The notes below the pieces were generated by a model. It was not told where the DNA came from. It ran no database searches and was given only the letters and a program-made list of their open reading frames with translations. A stretch of 53,885 nt of DNA, taken from contig JAPLSB010000010.1 in assembly GCA_026398875.1 (NCBI GenBank), forward strand, positions 1-53,885. Reading direction: 5' to 3'. This DNA comes from Gammaproteobacteria bacterium (GTDB lineage: Bacteria > Pseudomonadota > Gammaproteobacteria > Nevskiales > Nevskiaceae). A program made the translations under genes and the position numbers. The first letter of the stretch is position 1. Each line of letters begins with the position of its first letter. Positions 21,226-32,130 of the stretch are shown piece after piece.

Positions 21226-22410
21226 TCAGCCGTCGGCGCGTGCTTCCAGCGCCGCCACTGCCGGCAAGGTCTTGCCTTCAAGGAATTCGAGGAAGGCGCC
21301 GCCGGCCGTCGAGATGTAGCCCACCTGCTCGCCGATCTCGAACTTGGCAATCGCCGCCACGGTATCGCCGCCACCGGCAATCGACATTGCGCTCGACTTG
21401 GCGATCGCTGCCGCCAGCACCTTCGTGCCGTTGGCGAACTGGTCGAACTCGAACACGCCAAGCGGGCCATTCCAGACGATGGTGCCGGCCTTGACCATGA
21501 TGTCGGCAAGCTGCTTCGCGGTATCCGGACCGATGTCGAGAATCATGTCATCGGCGGCCACATCGCTGGCCTTCTTGACGGTGGCTTCGGCGGTCGGCGA
21601 GAACGCCTTGGCGCAGACGACATCGGTCGGGATCGGCACCGAGGCGCCGCGGGCCTTCAGCTTGTCGATGATCCGCTTCGCTTCCGGCACCAGATCGGCT
21701 TCCGCCAGCGACTTGCCGATCGACAGGCCGGCCGCAAGCATGAAGGTGTTGGCAATGCCGCCACCAACCACCAGCTGGTCGACCTTGTCGGCCAGCGCAT
21801 CAAGAATGGTCAGCTTGGTCGACACCTTGGAGCCACCGACGATCGCCACCAGCGGCCGCTTCGGGTTGCCGAGTGCGGCGCCGATGGCTTCCAGTTCGGC
21901 CGCCACCAGCGGGCCGGCGCAAGCCACCTTGGCCTTCAAAGCCAGCGCGTGCGTCGTTGCTTCGGCGCGGTGCGCAGTGCCGAAGGCATCGTTGACATAG
22001 ACATCGCAGAGCGCGGCCATCTTGGTCGCCAGCTCTTCGCTGTTCTTCTTTTCGCCCTTGTTGACGCGGCAGTTCTCTAGCAGCACGACCTCGCCAGGCG
22101 CGACGCTGAAGCCGCCATCGACCCAGTTCTGGATCAGCTTGACCGGCTGACCAAGCAGTTCGCTCATCCGCGCAGCGATCGGCGCCAGCGTGTCGGCCGG
22201 CTTGAACTCGCCCTCGGTCGGGCGGCCGAGATGCGAGGTGACCATCACCGCCGCCCCCTTGGCCAGCGCCAGCTGGATGCCCGGAATCGAGGCGCGGACG
22301 CGGGTGTCCTCGGTAATGTTGCCGGCGTCATCCTGCGGCACGTTGAGATCGGCGCGGATGAACACGCGCTGGTTCTTGAGGTCGAGGTCGGCGAGCTTCT
22401 TGAATTTCAT
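21226..22410 (-). CDS. pgk: Phosphoglycerate kinase
   Basis: 394 residues from the ATG at 22410 ([25 protein letters not shown]), the family N-terminus; the 16-residue extension upstream is not homologous. It transfers the acyl phosphate of 1,3-bisphosphoglycerate to ADP in glycolysis. Seen are the substrate motifs RADLNVP and SHLGRPTEG, the hinge segment and the nucleotide-binding GGGDTVAAI near residue 350. It is the second gene of gap-pgk, separated from gap by 100 bp containing a hairpin. Confidence 0.98.
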   Translation of the reverse strand: MKFKKLADLDLKNQRVFIRADLNVPQDDAGNITEDTRVRASIPGIQLALAKGAAVMVTSHLGRPTEGEFKPADTLAPIAARMSELLGQPVKLIQNWVDGGFSVAPGEVVLLENCRVNKGEKKNSEELATKMAALCDVYVNDAFGTAHRAEATTHALALKAKVACAGPLVAAELEAIGAALGNPKRPLVAIVGGSKVSTKLTILDALADKVDQLVVGGGIANTFMLAAGLSIGKSLAEADLVPEAKRIIDKLKARGASVPIPTDVVCAKAFSPTAEATVKKASDVAADDMILDIGPDTAKQLADIMVKAGTIVWNGPLGVFEFDQFANGTKVLAAAIAKSSAMSIAGGGDTVAAIAKFEIGEQVGYISTAGGAFLEFLEGKTLPAVAALEARADG

Positions 22411-22444
22411 GATCGGGATCCAGGGAACAAAGACGTGAAAAACA

Positions 22445-22484
22445 AAGGGAGCCGGCAATCGTCGTGACGATTCCCGGCTCCCTT
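22445..22484 (-). terminator. Hairpin in the gap-pgk intergenic region
   Basis: An 11-bp stem (AAGGGAGCCGG/CCGGCTCCCTT at 22445-22455 and 22474-22484), one mismatch, then 7 further pairs (AATCGTC/GACGATT) closing a tiny loop. It lies 26 bp after the gap stop on the minus strand. The sequence after it in that direction is TGTTTTTC, a usable T tract. It probably terminates part of the gap transcripts and lowers pgk expression, or protects the gap message. Confidence 0.75.
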
Positions 22485-22510
22485 GTCGACTACCGTCGGC
22501 GCGACCGGCT

Positions 22511-23626
<1,116 letters not shown>

Positions 23627-23656
23627 CTACCGTCAGCCCCCAACGGCCATCATGCA

Positions 23657-23690
23657 AAAAGCGGGATTGGCAACCGCCAACCCCGCTTTT
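23657..23690 (-). terminator. Terminator downstream of tonB
   Basis: A 15-bp stem (23657-23671 and 23676-23690) with one G-U wobble and loop of 4 bases. On the minus strand it ends in CCCGCTTTTTGC, a GC stem followed by a T tract. It lies 30 bp after the tonB stop. Confidence 0.88.
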
Positions 23691-23719
23691 GAGGACTGCA
23701 TCACGGCAGCCGCCGTGTT

Positions 23720-24403
23720 TCAGCCGCCGGACAACGCAAAGTTGATCGGCAGTTCCACCAGGAACTCGGTGAACTCCGGACTCACGGTCGCAGGTACCGG
23801 CGGGAACTTGCCGATACGCGCGAACACGTTGCGTGCTTCCTTGTCGAGTTCCGTGTAGCCCGACTTCTCGATCAGCACGACGTCGAGAATGTTGCCGTCG
23901 CGGTCGATGCGGACCCGCAGCTTGCAGACACCTTCTTCCTCGTTGCGCAGCGACTTCGCCGGGTACTGCACGTTCTGCTGAATGACGCCCTGCATCAAGT
24001 TGTAGAACGCCGTCGGCACACCGATCTTCGGACTACTTGGCGCTGGCGGCGCCGGCGGTGCCGGAGGCGCTGGCGGAGATGGCGGCGGTGCAGTCGCCTG
24101 GGTCTCCGGCCCTGCCGTTGTCGTCACGACTTCCGGCGGCGGCGGTGTCGGGGTCGGCGTCGGCGGCGTGATCTGCTTCGGTGGTGGCGGCTTGTCCGGT
24201 GGGGGTGGCGGCGGTGGCGGTGGTGGTGGGGGAGGCGGCGGCGGTGCCAGTTCGACGATCACCTGCTTCTTCGGTGTCGGCGCAACGTTCACCGTCGGTC
24301 GCACGAGGTTGATCAGGTACAGGATCAGCGTTGCGTGGAAGATGATCGAGAAGACCATCGCCGTGCTCAGCGTTTTCTTGCCCTTCTTGGGAGGATTGCT
24401 CAC
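23720..24403 (-). CDS. tonB: TonB-type energy transducer
   Basis: 227 residues. A basic N-terminus is followed by one membrane helix (about 15-35, STAMVFSIIFHATLILYLINLV) with the conserved Ser/His pattern of TonB. The periplasmic spacer is Pro-rich, with 16 consecutive prolines at about residues 54-69, then PTPTPTPPPP and repeated PPAP units. The C-terminal TonB domain (about 140-222) has YPAKSLRNEEEGVCKLRVRIDRDGN and ends near FLVELPINFALSGG. It carries proton-motive energy from ExbB-ExbD to outer-membrane receptors. Third gene of exbB-exbD-tonB. Confidence 0.95.
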   Translation of the reverse strand: MSNPPKKGKKTLSTAMVFSIIFHATLILYLINLVRPTVNVAPTPKKQVIVELAPPPPPPPPPPPPPPPPDKPPPPKQITPPTPTPTPPPPEVVTTTAGPETQATAPPPSPPAPPAPPAPPAPSSPKIGVPTAFYNLMQGVIQQNVQYPAKSLRNEEEGVCKLRVRIDRDGNILDVVLIEKSGYTELDKEARNVFARIGKFPPVPATVSPEFTEFLVELPINFALSGG

Positions 24404-24420
24404 TGGGGATAGCTCCAGCC

Positions 24421-24864
24421 CTATTGCTGGGCTTCGGCCATCAACGAGACCTTGTAGAACCCGGAAGCACCGACGAGGCTGATCAGTTCAACGACCTTGC
24501 CGTACTCCACGCCCTTGTCGGAGCGGATGTAGACGAGGTTGTCGGCCTGCTTCGCGGAAATCGCGCGCAGGGCCTGACCAAGCTGTTCGTAGGGCACCTG
24601 CTGGGTCAGCGGGCCGTTGTTGATGAAGTACTCGCTCGCGGTATCGATCGAGATGATGAGGGGGTCACGCGGCTTGCCCATCTCGTCGAGAGAGGCCTTG
24701 GGCAGCGTGATCGGCAATTGCGGCAGCATCAGTGGCGCGGTGACCATGAAGATGATCAGGAGCACCAGCATCACGTCGACCATCGGCGTGATGTTGATCT
24801 CCGCGACAGGCGGCATCTCGCCTTCGTCACCGTCCCCGGATGAGACCTTGACGTTCAGGCCCAC
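24421..24864 (-). CDS. exbD: ExbD/TolR-family biopolymer transport protein
   Basis: 147 residues. A cytoplasmic N-terminal tail (PPVAEINITPMVDVMLVLLIIFMVTAP) contains the conserved Asp of the proton path (MVDVMLVLL), followed by a single membrane helix and a periplasmic domain. The linker carries the family motif PLMLPQLPITLPKA. It forms the proton-driven motor with ExbB. It lies 4 bp after exbB and 17 bp before tonB. Confidence 0.95.
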   Translation of the reverse strand: MGLNVKVSSGDGDEGEMPPVAEINITPMVDVMLVLLIIFMVTAPLMLPQLPITLPKASLDEMGKPRDPLIISIDTASEYFINNGPLTQQVPYEQLGQALRAISAKQADNLVYIRSDKGVEYGKVVELISLVGASGFYKVSLMAEAQQ

Positions 24865-24868
24865 GGGA

Positions 24869-25594
24869 TCAGCTCTTGCCGGCCGGGGCGAAACGCTTGG
24901 CGAGGCGGCCCGAGTAGATGCCGACCACCGTGCCGACGCGGCCGGAGTAGCGGCCCATGTCGGTCGACAGCTTGTTGTACGCCATGATCGCCGGGATCGC
25001 CGCCGCCAGGCCGATGCCGGTGGCGATCAGCGCTTCGGCGATACCCGGGGCAACGGTAGCCAGCGAGGTGTCGCGGTTGGCGCCGATGCTGGTGAACGTG
25101 TTCATGATGCCCCACACGGTGCCGAACAGACCGATGAACGGCGCCGCAGAGCCCACGGTGGCGAGGAACGGCAGGCCCTTGTTCAGGCGGCGGATCTCGT
25201 TCGACAGTTCAAGCCGCATCGCATGCTCGATGCGATCACGCACTTCGTGCAGCGCTTCGTGCGCGTGTTCGCCCGAGCCTTCGCGCCATTCGACGTTGCC
25301 GGCCTCGACGACCAGCGCCAGCGGGTGCTTCTTTTCGTCTTCGTAATTGATGATGTCTTCAAGCGTGCCGGTCTCGATCTTGTCTTCAAGACGATCAATG
25401 GCACCGTTGGCCTTGGCCATGGCGATGAACTTGTCGAACATCACCGTCCAGCACCAGAACGAGAAGAACACGAGGAGGATCAGCACGCCCTTGACCACCG
25501 GGTCTGCGTGCGACACGAGCGTCATGATCGACAGGTCGGCCGGGTTGATCGCACCGGCGGCCTCGGCCGCAAAATTGATGAGACTGGCTGCCAC
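24869..25594 (-). CDS. exbB: ExbB/TolQ-family proton channel protein
   Basis: 241 residues from the GTG at 25594, with ACGGAG upstream; the longer frame to 25666 has no family N-terminus. Three membrane helices are visible: about 30-52 (VVKGVLILLVFFSFWCWTVMF), 150-172 (FLATVGSAAPFIGLFGTVWGIMNTF) and 190-212 (IAEALIATGIGLAAAIPAIMAYN). The MotA/TolQ/ExbB domain signature GLFGTVWGIMNTF is intact. It is the first gene of the operon and has a plausible promoter upstream. Confidence 0.93.
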   Translation of the reverse strand: MAASLINFAAEAAGAINPADLSIMTLVSHADPVVKGVLILLVFFSFWCWTVMFDKFIAMAKANGAIDRLEDKIETGTLEDIINYEDEKKHPLALVVEAGNVEWREGSGEHAHEALHEVRDRIEHAMRLELSNEIRRLNKGLPFLATVGSAAPFIGLFGTVWGIMNTFTSIGANRDTSLATVAPGIAEALIATGIGLAAAIPAIMAYNKLSTDMGRYSGRVGTVVGIYSGRLAKRFAPAGKS

Positions 25595-25693
25595 GGGAGG
25601 TACTCCGTAAATTGAATTTTGATGCGCCGAACAACGTCTGCGCGGTGCTTGCAAAAGATGCACCAACGCGGGCGGCGAACTGGGGAAGCCCGA

Positions 25694-25723
25694 ATACTAC
25701 TGAGGTGCCGACGCCAGAAGCAA
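25694..25723 (-). promoter_or_regulatory. Possible sigma-70 promoter for exbB-exbD-tonB
   Basis: On the minus strand TTGCTT (25723-25718) and TAGTAT (25699-25694) are separated by 18 bp, about 100 bp before the exbB GTG. The -35 box is a weak match. I saw no clear Fur box in the 236-bp gap between exbB and gor, which would be expected if the operon were iron-regulated. Confidence 0.35.
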
Positions 25724-25830
25724 GCAAGGCCGTCGAGCTACCCAACCTTCATGAACCATTTGTTTAACGTCGGATTTTTTTCATTCCGAGCAGCGGCTGC
25801 CACGACCACGGACACGGCCGCCGCGCCACT

Positions 25831-27192
25831 TCAGCGCATCGTCACCAGCTCTTCCGCGCTGGTCGGATGGATGGCCACCGTGTCGTCGAAGTCACGCTTG
25901 GTCGCGCCCATCCGCAGCGCCACCGCAAAGCCCTGCACCATCTCGTCGGCGCCGGTGCCGATCACATGCACGCCGACCACACGCTGCTCCGGACCGACAC
26001 AGACCAGCTTCATGGCCGTGTCCTGTTTCACGTCAAGCAGTCCGTTGTACAAGGCCTTGAACCGGGCACCGTACACCTTCACTGCTGCAGTTCCGTGACA
26101 GTCCACTGCCTGCGCTTCGGTGAGGCCCACGGTCCCGATCGGCGGATGACTGAAGACCACGCTGGGAATGTTGCCGTAGTCGAGCTTGCGCTCGCGGTGA
26201 CCACCGAAAAGGCGATCGGCCAGCCGGCGTCCAGCGGCGATCGCCACCGGCGTCAGCGCCACGCGACCGCAGACATCACCCACGGCATGCACATTCGGGC
26301 GGCTGGTGTCCTGCCATTCGTCGACCACGACATGTCCGTCGGCATCAAGCGCGATACCCGCTTCGGCGAGCCCCAGCCCAGCCGTGTTGGCTTGACGGCC
26401 GGTGGCCCAGATCAGGCAGTCGCCGTGGACCACCTGGCCATCGTCGAGCGTGATGCGAAGGGCTTCGTCGATGCGCGCGACCGATGCCACCTGAGCGCCG
26501 AATCGCAGCCGGACGCCGTGATGATCGAAGGCTGAGCGCAGCTCATCACTGAGCATGCTGTCGAAGCTGCCGAGCAAGCGTTCGCCGCGGACGATCAGCG
26601 TCACCTCACTGCCCAGCGCACGCAGCACACCGGCCAGCTCCACAGCGATGTAGCCGCCACCGACGACGACCACTGACGAAGGCCGCTGCGTCAGCGCGAA
26701 GAAGCCGTTCGAATCGATGCCGAATTCGGCGCCCGGCAGCAGCGGCGGCCGGGGCTGGCCACCGGTGGCGATCAGCACATGCCGCGCGGCGATTCGCGTC
26801 TCGCCGCAAGCGACGGTGCCGTCCGGAAGCAGGCGGCCGCAGCCTTCGAGCACCTGCACGCCATCCCTGTTCAGGCCGTCGCGATAAACACCATTGAGCC
26901 GCCGGACATAGGCTTCGCGACGCTCGACGAGCCGCGTCCAGTCATGCGGCTGCGGACCGATCGCAAAGCCATAGCCAGGCGCATCGGCCAGCGTGCCGGC
27001 GATCTGGGCGGCATGCCACATCAGCTTCTTCGGCACGCAGCCGACATTGACGCAGGTACCGCCGAGCCGCGTCGGCTCGATCAGCACCACGCGGGCCCCG
27101 TACTGTGCGGCCCGACGAGCGGAAGCAATGCCGCCACTGCCGCCGCCGAGGACGACGTAATCGCATTGCAGGCTGGGTGTGTCGACCGTCAT
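25831..27192 (-). CDS. gor: Glutathione-disulfide reductase
   Basis: 453 residues from the ATG at 27192 ([21 protein letters not shown]). The enzyme reduces glutathione disulfide with NADPH. The FAD loop is [13 protein letters not shown] (about 16-28). The redox pair lies in [13 protein letters not shown] (C about 46 and 51). The second nucleotide fold is [16 protein letters not shown], followed by basic residues expected for NADPH. The C-terminal dimer motif [15 protein letters not shown] holds the catalytic His-Glu. Its neighbour on the minus strand is a thioredoxin-fold protein, a sensible redox pair. Confidence 0.95.
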   Translation of the reverse strand: MTVDTPSLQCDYVVLGGGSGGIASARRAAQYGARVVLIEPTRLGGTCVNVGCVPKKLMWHAAQIAGTLADAPGYGFAIGPQPHDWTRLVERREAYVRRLNGVYRDGLNRDGVQVLEGCGRLLPDGTVACGETRIAARHVLIATGGQPRPPLLPGAEFGIDSNGFFALTQRPSSVVVVGGGYIAVELAGVLRALGSEVTLIVRGERLLGSFDSMLSDELRSAFDHHGVRLRFGAQVASVARIDEALRITLDDGQVVHGDCLIWATGRQANTAGLGLAEAGIALDADGHVVVDEWQDTSRPNVHAVGDVCGRVALTPVAIAAGRRLADRLFGGHRERKLDYGNIPSVVFSHPPIGTVGLTEAQAVDCHGTAAVKVYGARFKALYNGLLDVKQDTAMKLVCVGPEQRVVGVHVIGTGADEMVQGFAVALRMGATKRDFDDTVAIHPTSAEELVTMR

Positions 27193-27262
27193 CAGCAGTT
27201 TCTCGGAAGCGCGGGGCGGCAGTGTGCGCCGGTCGCGAGCAGGGCTCGTCGAGCGCGGCAGC

Positions 27263-27823
27263 TCAGCCGCGTTTCCACTTGATGTTGCAGCCGACGCTCG
27301 GAATCTGGTCGTCGCCAACCGGTGTGCCGGCCAGCAGCGCATCGAGTGCCGCGCGCATCGCAGCGCCGGTCACCGGCTTGCCATTGCCGGGACGCGAATC
27401 ATCGAGCTGCCCGCGATACGCCAGCGCCAAGTCGCCATCGAACACGAAGAAGTCCGGCGTGCAGGCGGCCTGATAGGCGCGCGCCACGTTCTGCGACTCG
27501 TCATACAAATACGGGAAGCTGAAGCCGGAAGCAGTCGCGAAATCGCGCATCAAGGCCGGCGCGTCCTGCAGATAGTGCTCGACGTCATTGCTGGAGATCG
27601 CAACGAACGCCACGCCGCGCGGCTGATAGTCGCGCGCCAGCCGCACCAGCTCTTCCTTCACATGAATGACGTACGGGCAGTGATTGCAGATGAACATCAC
27701 CACCGTGGCCTTGCTCGAGCGGACCTGCGCCAGCGTGATCACGGCACCGCTGACCGTATCCGGCAGTGCGAATGCCGGTGCCTGCGTGCCGAGCGGCAAC
27801 ATCGTCGAAGGGGTCTGGGCCAT
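27263..27823 (-). CDS. Thioredoxin-fold redoxin (AhpC/TSA-like)
   Basis: 186 residues from the ATG at 27823. A redoxin domain starts near [15 protein letters not shown]; the CxxC active-site motif is CNHCPYV at about residue 48. The segment [10 protein letters not shown] at about 123 is the typical cis-proline region. Such 180-200-residue proteins are membrane-free thioredoxin-like oxidoreductases whose partners are unknown. It precedes gor on the same strand with 70 bp between, so both may respond to the same redox stress. Confidence 0.85.
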   Translation of the reverse strand: MAQTPSTMLPLGTQAPAFALPDTVSGAVITLAQVRSSKATVVMFICNHCPYVIHVKEELVRLARDYQPRGVAFVAISSNDVEHYLQDAPALMRDFATASGFSFPYLYDESQNVARAYQAACTPDFFVFDGDLALAYRGQLDDSRPGNGKPVTGAAMRAALDALLAGTPVGDDQIPSVGCNIKWKRG

Positions 27824-27952
27824 CGTGAGTCTCCGCTGGCGTGACGGCCGGGCGTTCGCCGCGGCCAGATGGTGTCGGTACGAATCGCCCGGATTGTAGC
27901 CAGCAAATGTTCCAAGCCCGGCGGATGCAGCGCCCGGGACCATGCTTTACCC

Positions 27953-27967
27953 TATCCGCTTATCCGC
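27953..27967. promoter_or_regulatory. Direct TATCCGC repeats in the metK leader
   Basis: TATCCGC occurs at 27953-27959 and 27961-27967, one base apart, followed by the metK GTG at 27995. An inverted GCGGAT lies at 27921. The same heptamer forms the inverted repeat overlapping the ahcY -10 region at 32095-32112. I infer an operator for a methyl-cycle regulator; ArsR-family SahR/SamR proteins are the class to test. Confidence 0.5.
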
Positions 27968-27994
27968 ATGACCCGATCACACGAGGAACCCGCA

Positions 27995-29221
27995 GTGACC
28001 AACGCCACGAGCAGCTATCTCTTCACGTCCGAATCCGTTTCCGAAGGCCACCCGGACAAGCTCGCGGACCAGATCTCCGATGCGGTGCTGGACGCTATCC
28101 TTGCTCAGGACAAGCGCGCCCGCGTCGCCTGCGAAACCCTCGTCAAGACCGGTGTCGCGATCGTTGCCGGTGAAGTCACGACGTCGGCCTGGGTCGACCT
28201 CGAAGCGCTGGTCCGCAAGGTCATCACCGATGTCGGCTACAACTCGTCCGACGTCGGCTTCGACGGCGCCACCTGCGGCATCCTGAACATCATCGGCAAG
28301 CAGTCGCCGGACATCGCGATGGGCGTCGACGGCACCAAGAAGAAGGAGAAGGCGGCCGAGGAAATCGGCGCTGGCGACCAGGGCCTGATGTTCGGCTACG
28401 CCTGCGACGAAACCAAGGAACTGATGCCGGCGCCGATCTACTACTCGCACCGCCTGGTCGAGCAGCAGGCCAAGATCCGCAAGGCCAAGAAGGGCGGCCT
28501 TGCCTGGCTGCGCCCGGATGCCAAGTCGCAGGTCACGCTGCGCTACGAGAACGGCGTTGCAGTCGGCGTCGATGCGGTGGTGCTGTCGACCCAGCACAGC
28601 CCGGACATCAAGCTCAAGGACCTGCGCGAAGCGGTCATGGAGTCGATCATCAAGCCGGTGATCCCGGAGAAGTGGATCAGCAAGGCCACCAAGTTCCACA
28701 TCAACCCGACCGGCAACTTCGTGATCGGCGGACCGGTCGGCGACTGAGGCCTGACCGGCCGCAAGATCATCGTCGACAGCTACGGCGGCTGGGCTCGCCA
28801 CGGTGGTGGTGCGTTCTCGGGCAAGGACCCGTCGAAGGTCGACCGCTCGGCCGCCTATGCCGCGCGCTATGTCGCCAAGAACCTGGTCGCCGCCGGTCTG
28901 GCTTCGAAGGTTGAAGTGCAGGTGTCGTACGCAATCGGTGTGGCCGAGCCGACCTCGATCTTCGTGACCTCGTTCGGCACCGGCAAGGTCAGCGACGAAG
29001 CGCTGGAAAAGCTGGTTCGCGCCCACTTCGACCTGCGTCCGGGCGGCATCATCAAGATGCTCGACCTGATCCACCCGATGTACCAGGCCACCGCCAGCTA
29101 CGGCCACTTCGGCCGCAAGCCGTACGAGATCACGGCCAACGGCGAAACCTTCACCGCGTTCTCGTGGGAAAAGACCGACAAGGCCGAACTGCTGAAGGAT
29201 GCGGCGAAGAAGCTGAAGTAA
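27995..29221 (+). CDS. metK: S-adenosylmethionine synthetase with an in-frame TGA
   Basis: GTG at 27995 is preferred because GAGGAA lies 6 bases ahead. The frame runs 408 codons to TAA but is broken by TGA at 28745. The first 250 residues hold all family motifs: [13 protein letters not shown] (methionine site), the ATP/Mg region [12 protein letters not shown], and [14 protein letters not shown]. After the TGA the same frame reads [14 protein letters not shown], the P-loop-like [16 protein letters not shown] and the C-terminal AIGVAEPTS, all well conserved, with no drift or frameshift. E. coli MetK has a cysteine (Cys240) at the TGA position. The enzyme joins ATP and methionine to make S-adenosylmethionine and is normally essential. 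A one-base change (TGC to TGA), a sequence error, or recoding would explain it. Convergent with ppc. Confidence 0.9.
28745..28747 (+). other. In-frame TGA in metK at a conserved cysteine position
   Basis: The codon lies between GGPVGD and GLTGRK, where E. coli MetK has cysteine. Surrounding genes use TGA as an ordinary stop, so the genetic code is standard. No strong SECIS-like hairpin with a small loop is seen in the 40 bases downstream; a short GGCC-(5)-GGCC hairpin begins immediately after the TGA. Confidence 0.95.
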
Positions 29222-29246
29222 GCCGCCGCAGGCATCGCAGGACTGG

Positions 29247-29275
29247 AAAGGGACGCTTCGGCGTCCTTTTCTTTT
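29247..29275. terminator. Bidirectional terminator between metK and ppc
   Basis: GGACGC-TTCG-GCGTCC (29251-29266), extended by A/T pairs on both sides, followed by TTTTCTTTT. UUCG is an exceptionally stable loop. It sits 26 bp after the metK stop and before the convergent end of ppc at 29281. Confidence 0.93.
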
Positions 29276-29280
29276 CCTGT

Positions 29281-32007
29281 TCAGCCAGTGTTCTGCAAGC
29301 CCTGGGCGACGCCGTTGACTGTCGCCACCAGCGCATTCATCAGCGCCTCGTCCGATGAACCGGACGCCCGCCAGCGCGCCAGCAGGTCGACCTGCAGGAA
29401 GCTGATCGGGTCGATGTAGGGATTGCGGACGCGGATCGATTCGGCCAGCCGCGGTTCGTTGGCGAGCAGCGTTTCTTCGCCCCGGAGCTTAAGCACCCAG
29501 TGCCGGGTCAATTCGAACTCGGTGGCGATCATCGGGAAGAAGCGGGGGTGAAGTCCGCCGGACAGCCGCGAGAAGCGTTCGGCGATGTCGAGATCGCACT
29601 TGGCGAGCACCATGTCGGTGTCGTCGAGCATGACCCGGAAGAACGCCCAGTCGCGCGCCATCTCGAACAGGCGCTCTTCGCCGATCTCCTGCGCTGCCCG
29701 CGCAAGGCCGGTGCCCATGCCGTACCAGGCGGTGATGCCGGAGCGGCATTGGGTCCACGCGAACACCCAGGGGATCGCACGCAGGCTTTCGACGCCGACC
29801 ATCGTGCCGCGCCGGCTCGGCCGTGAGCCCAAGGTCATCTTTTCGATCACGTCGATCGGCGTGGCGGTGCGGAAGTAGTCGACGAATTCCGGGGCGTCGA
29901 CGAAGGCGCGGTAGGCGGCTCGGCTATGAGCGGAAATCGCGGTCATCGCTTCGCGCCAGGCAGCTTCGCGAGCTTCCGGCACGCGCGGACGCAGGCTGGC
30001 CCGCAAGGTGGCGCCAACCATCTGCTCCAGGCTGCGCAGCGCCAGCGCGCGGATGCCGTACTTGCGGTGGATCACCTCGCCCTGCTCGGTGACGCGCAAG
30101 CTGCCCGCCACCGAACCACGCGGGCTGGACATCAGTGCCGGTGCGATCTTGCCGCCACCACGGCTGGCCGAACCGCCGCGGCCATGGAAGAACTTGAGCT
30201 TGATGCCGAACGCCTGTGCGGCTTCCAGCAATTCAACTTGGGCGCGTTGCAAGCCCCATCTGGAAGCCACCGTGCCGCCGTCCTTGCCGCTGTCGGAGTA
30301 GCCGAGCATCACCGCCTGCCGATCGCCTCGGGCAGCGAGATGGGCGCGGTAGACCGGATCGGTGAACAGCGCTCGAAGCGTTTCCGGGCCGGCGCGCAGG
30401 TCATCCACGGTTTCGAACAGCGGCGCGATGTCGAGCGGCACCTGACCGGTTGCGTCAACCATGCCGCCGTGCCGCGCCAGTGCCAGCACCGCCAGCACGT
30501 CGGCGGCGCGCTGCGCCATCGAGATGATGTACAGGCCGGTCGCTTCGGCGCCGTAGCGCTGGATCGCGTCAGCCAAGGTGGTGAACACGGCGGCACAGCG
30601 GACCGCGACCGGATCGTCGGACGGCGCAAAGACGGCCGTGCCGCCTGCGTGGGCGCGCAGACGATCGGCCTGCGTATCGCCATCCCGTTCCGGCCAGTCG
30701 GCATCGCTGATCAGCGCGGCGATTGCCTTGGCGTGAACCCGCGAGTCCTGCCGGCAGTCGAGCCGCGCCAGATGAAAGCCGAAGGTGCGCACGCGCCACA
30801 TCAGGCGACGTACGGCATACCAGCCGGCATTCAGACCCTTGCCAGCCAGCAGGCTTTCGGCGACCAGTTCGATATCGGCACGGAAGGCTTCGGCGTTGTC
30901 GTAGCCGCCGTGGTCGTCACGGGCGGTGGCGCGCAAGCGAGCGCGGACCAGGCTCAGGAACAGCCGGTACGGCATGTCGGCATGGCGCGGCTTCAGCGCC
31001 GCAGCAGCCTCGGGCAGCAGATGCTTGTAGGCCGCCGTGCGGCGCAGCAGTTCGCCAGCGACTTCGACGCGGTCGAGCGTCTGGCTCAGCGTGTCGGACA
31101 GCTCGCCGACCTCCGCCGCATAGCGTTCGAGAATGCGTGCGCGCTGGCTGCGCAGCGTGTCGGCGATGGTGTCGGCGCCGACGTTCGGGTTGCCGTCCAT
31201 GTCGCCGCCTACCCACGACCCGAAACGCAGGATCCGCGGCATCTCGACTTCGGTGCCGTAGACGCTGCGAATCGCGTCCTCGAAGGCTTCGAAGAACGCC
31301 GGCACGATGTTGTAGATCGCGCCCCCCAGATAGAAACCGACGTGATCGCATTCGTCCTGCACGGTCGGCCGGGCGGCAGCGGTTTCGCGGGTCTGCCAGC
31401 TGGTGGTCAGCGACATCCGCAGCCGGCCCCAGTCGGCCGCGCGCTCGGGCGGCGTCAGGCTCGGGTCGAACTCGTTGACCAGGCAGCGGACGATCTGCTG
31501 CTCCTTTTCCAGAATCGAGCCGCGCACGGCTTCGGTCGGATGGGCCGTGAATACCGGTTCGACGTCGAGCCGGTTCAGCCACAGCAGCAGTTCGCGGGCG
31601 CTGACGCCGGCGGCCTTCAGCTGGCTCAGCGCATGCAGCAACGAGTCCGGCTGGGCGCCGGCGCCGGCGCGTTCGTAGTCGCGACGGCGGCGAATGCGGT
31701 GCACGCGCTCGGCGATGTTCACGCCCTGGAAGTAGGTCGAGAACGCGCGAGTCAGCCATTCGGCCTGCACGACCGGCAATCCGGACAGCAGCGTCGACAG
31801 CTCCTCCGCCGATGCCGAGCCTTCGCGCCGGCGGATCGCCGTGGTGCGCACCGCTTCGACGCCATCGAGAAACGCCGCGCCCTGCTGCTCGGCCAGCATC
31901 TCGCCAACGGTGGCGCCGATGCGGCGCACGTTTTCGCGCAGCGGCGCATCGGCAGCGGCACGGGGCGTTCGGGGATCGCTGCGGCCATCGGGGGTCATGT
32001 CGTCCAT
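29281..32007 (-). CDS. ppc: Phosphoenolpyruvate carboxylase
   Basis: 908 residues from the ATG at 32007; an ATG at 31998 is also possible. The enzyme fixes bicarbonate on phosphoenolpyruvate to give oxaloacetate. Conserved motifs are [13 protein letters not shown] (catalytic His, about residue 155), [13 protein letters not shown] (about 270), [12 protein letters not shown] (about 570), and [13 protein letters not shown] (about 600, mobile loop and PEP site). The C-terminus ends [12 protein letters not shown], the family's conserved final NTG. Its 5' end is divergent from ahcY, so the 250-bp gap serves both genes. Confidence 0.97.
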   Translation of the reverse strand: MDDMTPDGRSDPRTPRAAADAPLRENVRRIGATVGEMLAEQQGAAFLDGVEAVRTTAIRRREGSASAEELSTLLSGLPVVQAEWLTRAFSTYFQGVNIAERVHRIRRRRDYERAGAGAQPDSLLHALSQLKAAGVSARELLLWLNRLDVEPVFTAHPTEAVRGSILEKEQQIVRCLVNEFDPSLTPPERAADWGRLRMSLTTSWQTRETAAARPTVQDECDHVGFYLGGAIYNIVPAFFEAFEDAIRSVYGTEVEMPRILRFGSWVGGDMDGNPNVGADTIADTLRSQRARILERYAAEVGELSDTLSQTLDRVEVAGELLRRTAAYKHLLPEAAAALKPRHADMPYRLFLSLVRARLRATARDDHGGYDNAEAFRADIELVAESLLAGKGLNAGWYAVRRLMWRVRTFGFHLARLDCRQDSRVHAKAIAALISDADWPERDGDTQADRLRAHAGGTAVFAPSDDPVAVRCAAVFTTLADAIQRYGAEATGLYIISMAQRAADVLAVLALARHGGMVDATGQVPLDIAPLFETVDDLRAGPETLRALFTDPVYRAHLAARGDRQAVMLGYSDSGKDGGTVASRWGLQRAQVELLEAAQAFGIKLKFFHGRGGSASRGGGKIAPALMSSPRGSVAGSLRVTEQGEVIHRKYGIRALALRSLEQMVGATLRASLRPRVPEAREAAWREAMTAISAHSRAAYRAFVDAPEFVDYFRTATPIDVIEKMTLGSRPSRRGTMVGVESLRAIPWVFAWTQCRSGITAWYGMGTGLARAAQEIGEERLFEMARDWAFFRVMLDDTDMVLAKCDLDIAERFSRLSGGLHPRFFPMIATEFELTRHWVLKLRGEETLLANEPRLAESIRVRNPYIDPISFLQVDLLARWRASGSSDEALMNALVATVNGVAQGLQNTG

Positions 32008-32094
32008 GTCGTATGTCCAGCAAGAGCAGTGCCGATTTCGCACCAGGTGCACCGGCAGACGGTTGGCCGACGGCGACCGGACGGTCTATCTCTT

Positions 32095-32116
32095 TATCCG
32101 CATAGGCGGATATACT
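32095..32116 (+). promoter_or_regulatory. ahcY promoter -10 overlapped by a perfect inverted repeat
   Basis: TATCCGC-ATAG-GCGGATA (32095-32112) is an 18-bp perfect inverted repeat whose right half overlaps the -10 box TATACT (32111-32116). A transcript would begin around 32123, about 8 bases before the riboswitch. I see no good -35 at the expected spacing. An operator covering a -10 box suggests a repressor. Confidence 0.65.
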
Positions 32117-32130
32117 CGACGCCACGACCT

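Noticed and set aside
25595..25830. Fur box ahead of exbB-exbD-tonB
   Set aside because: No sequence resembling the GATAATGATAATCATTATC consensus could be seen in the gap.
28745..28790. SECIS element after the metK TGA
   Set aside because: Only a short GGCC hairpin directly after the TGA and a weak six-pair stem with a 21-base loop are present. Neither has the usual spacing and small loop, so selenocysteine insertion is not supported by structure.
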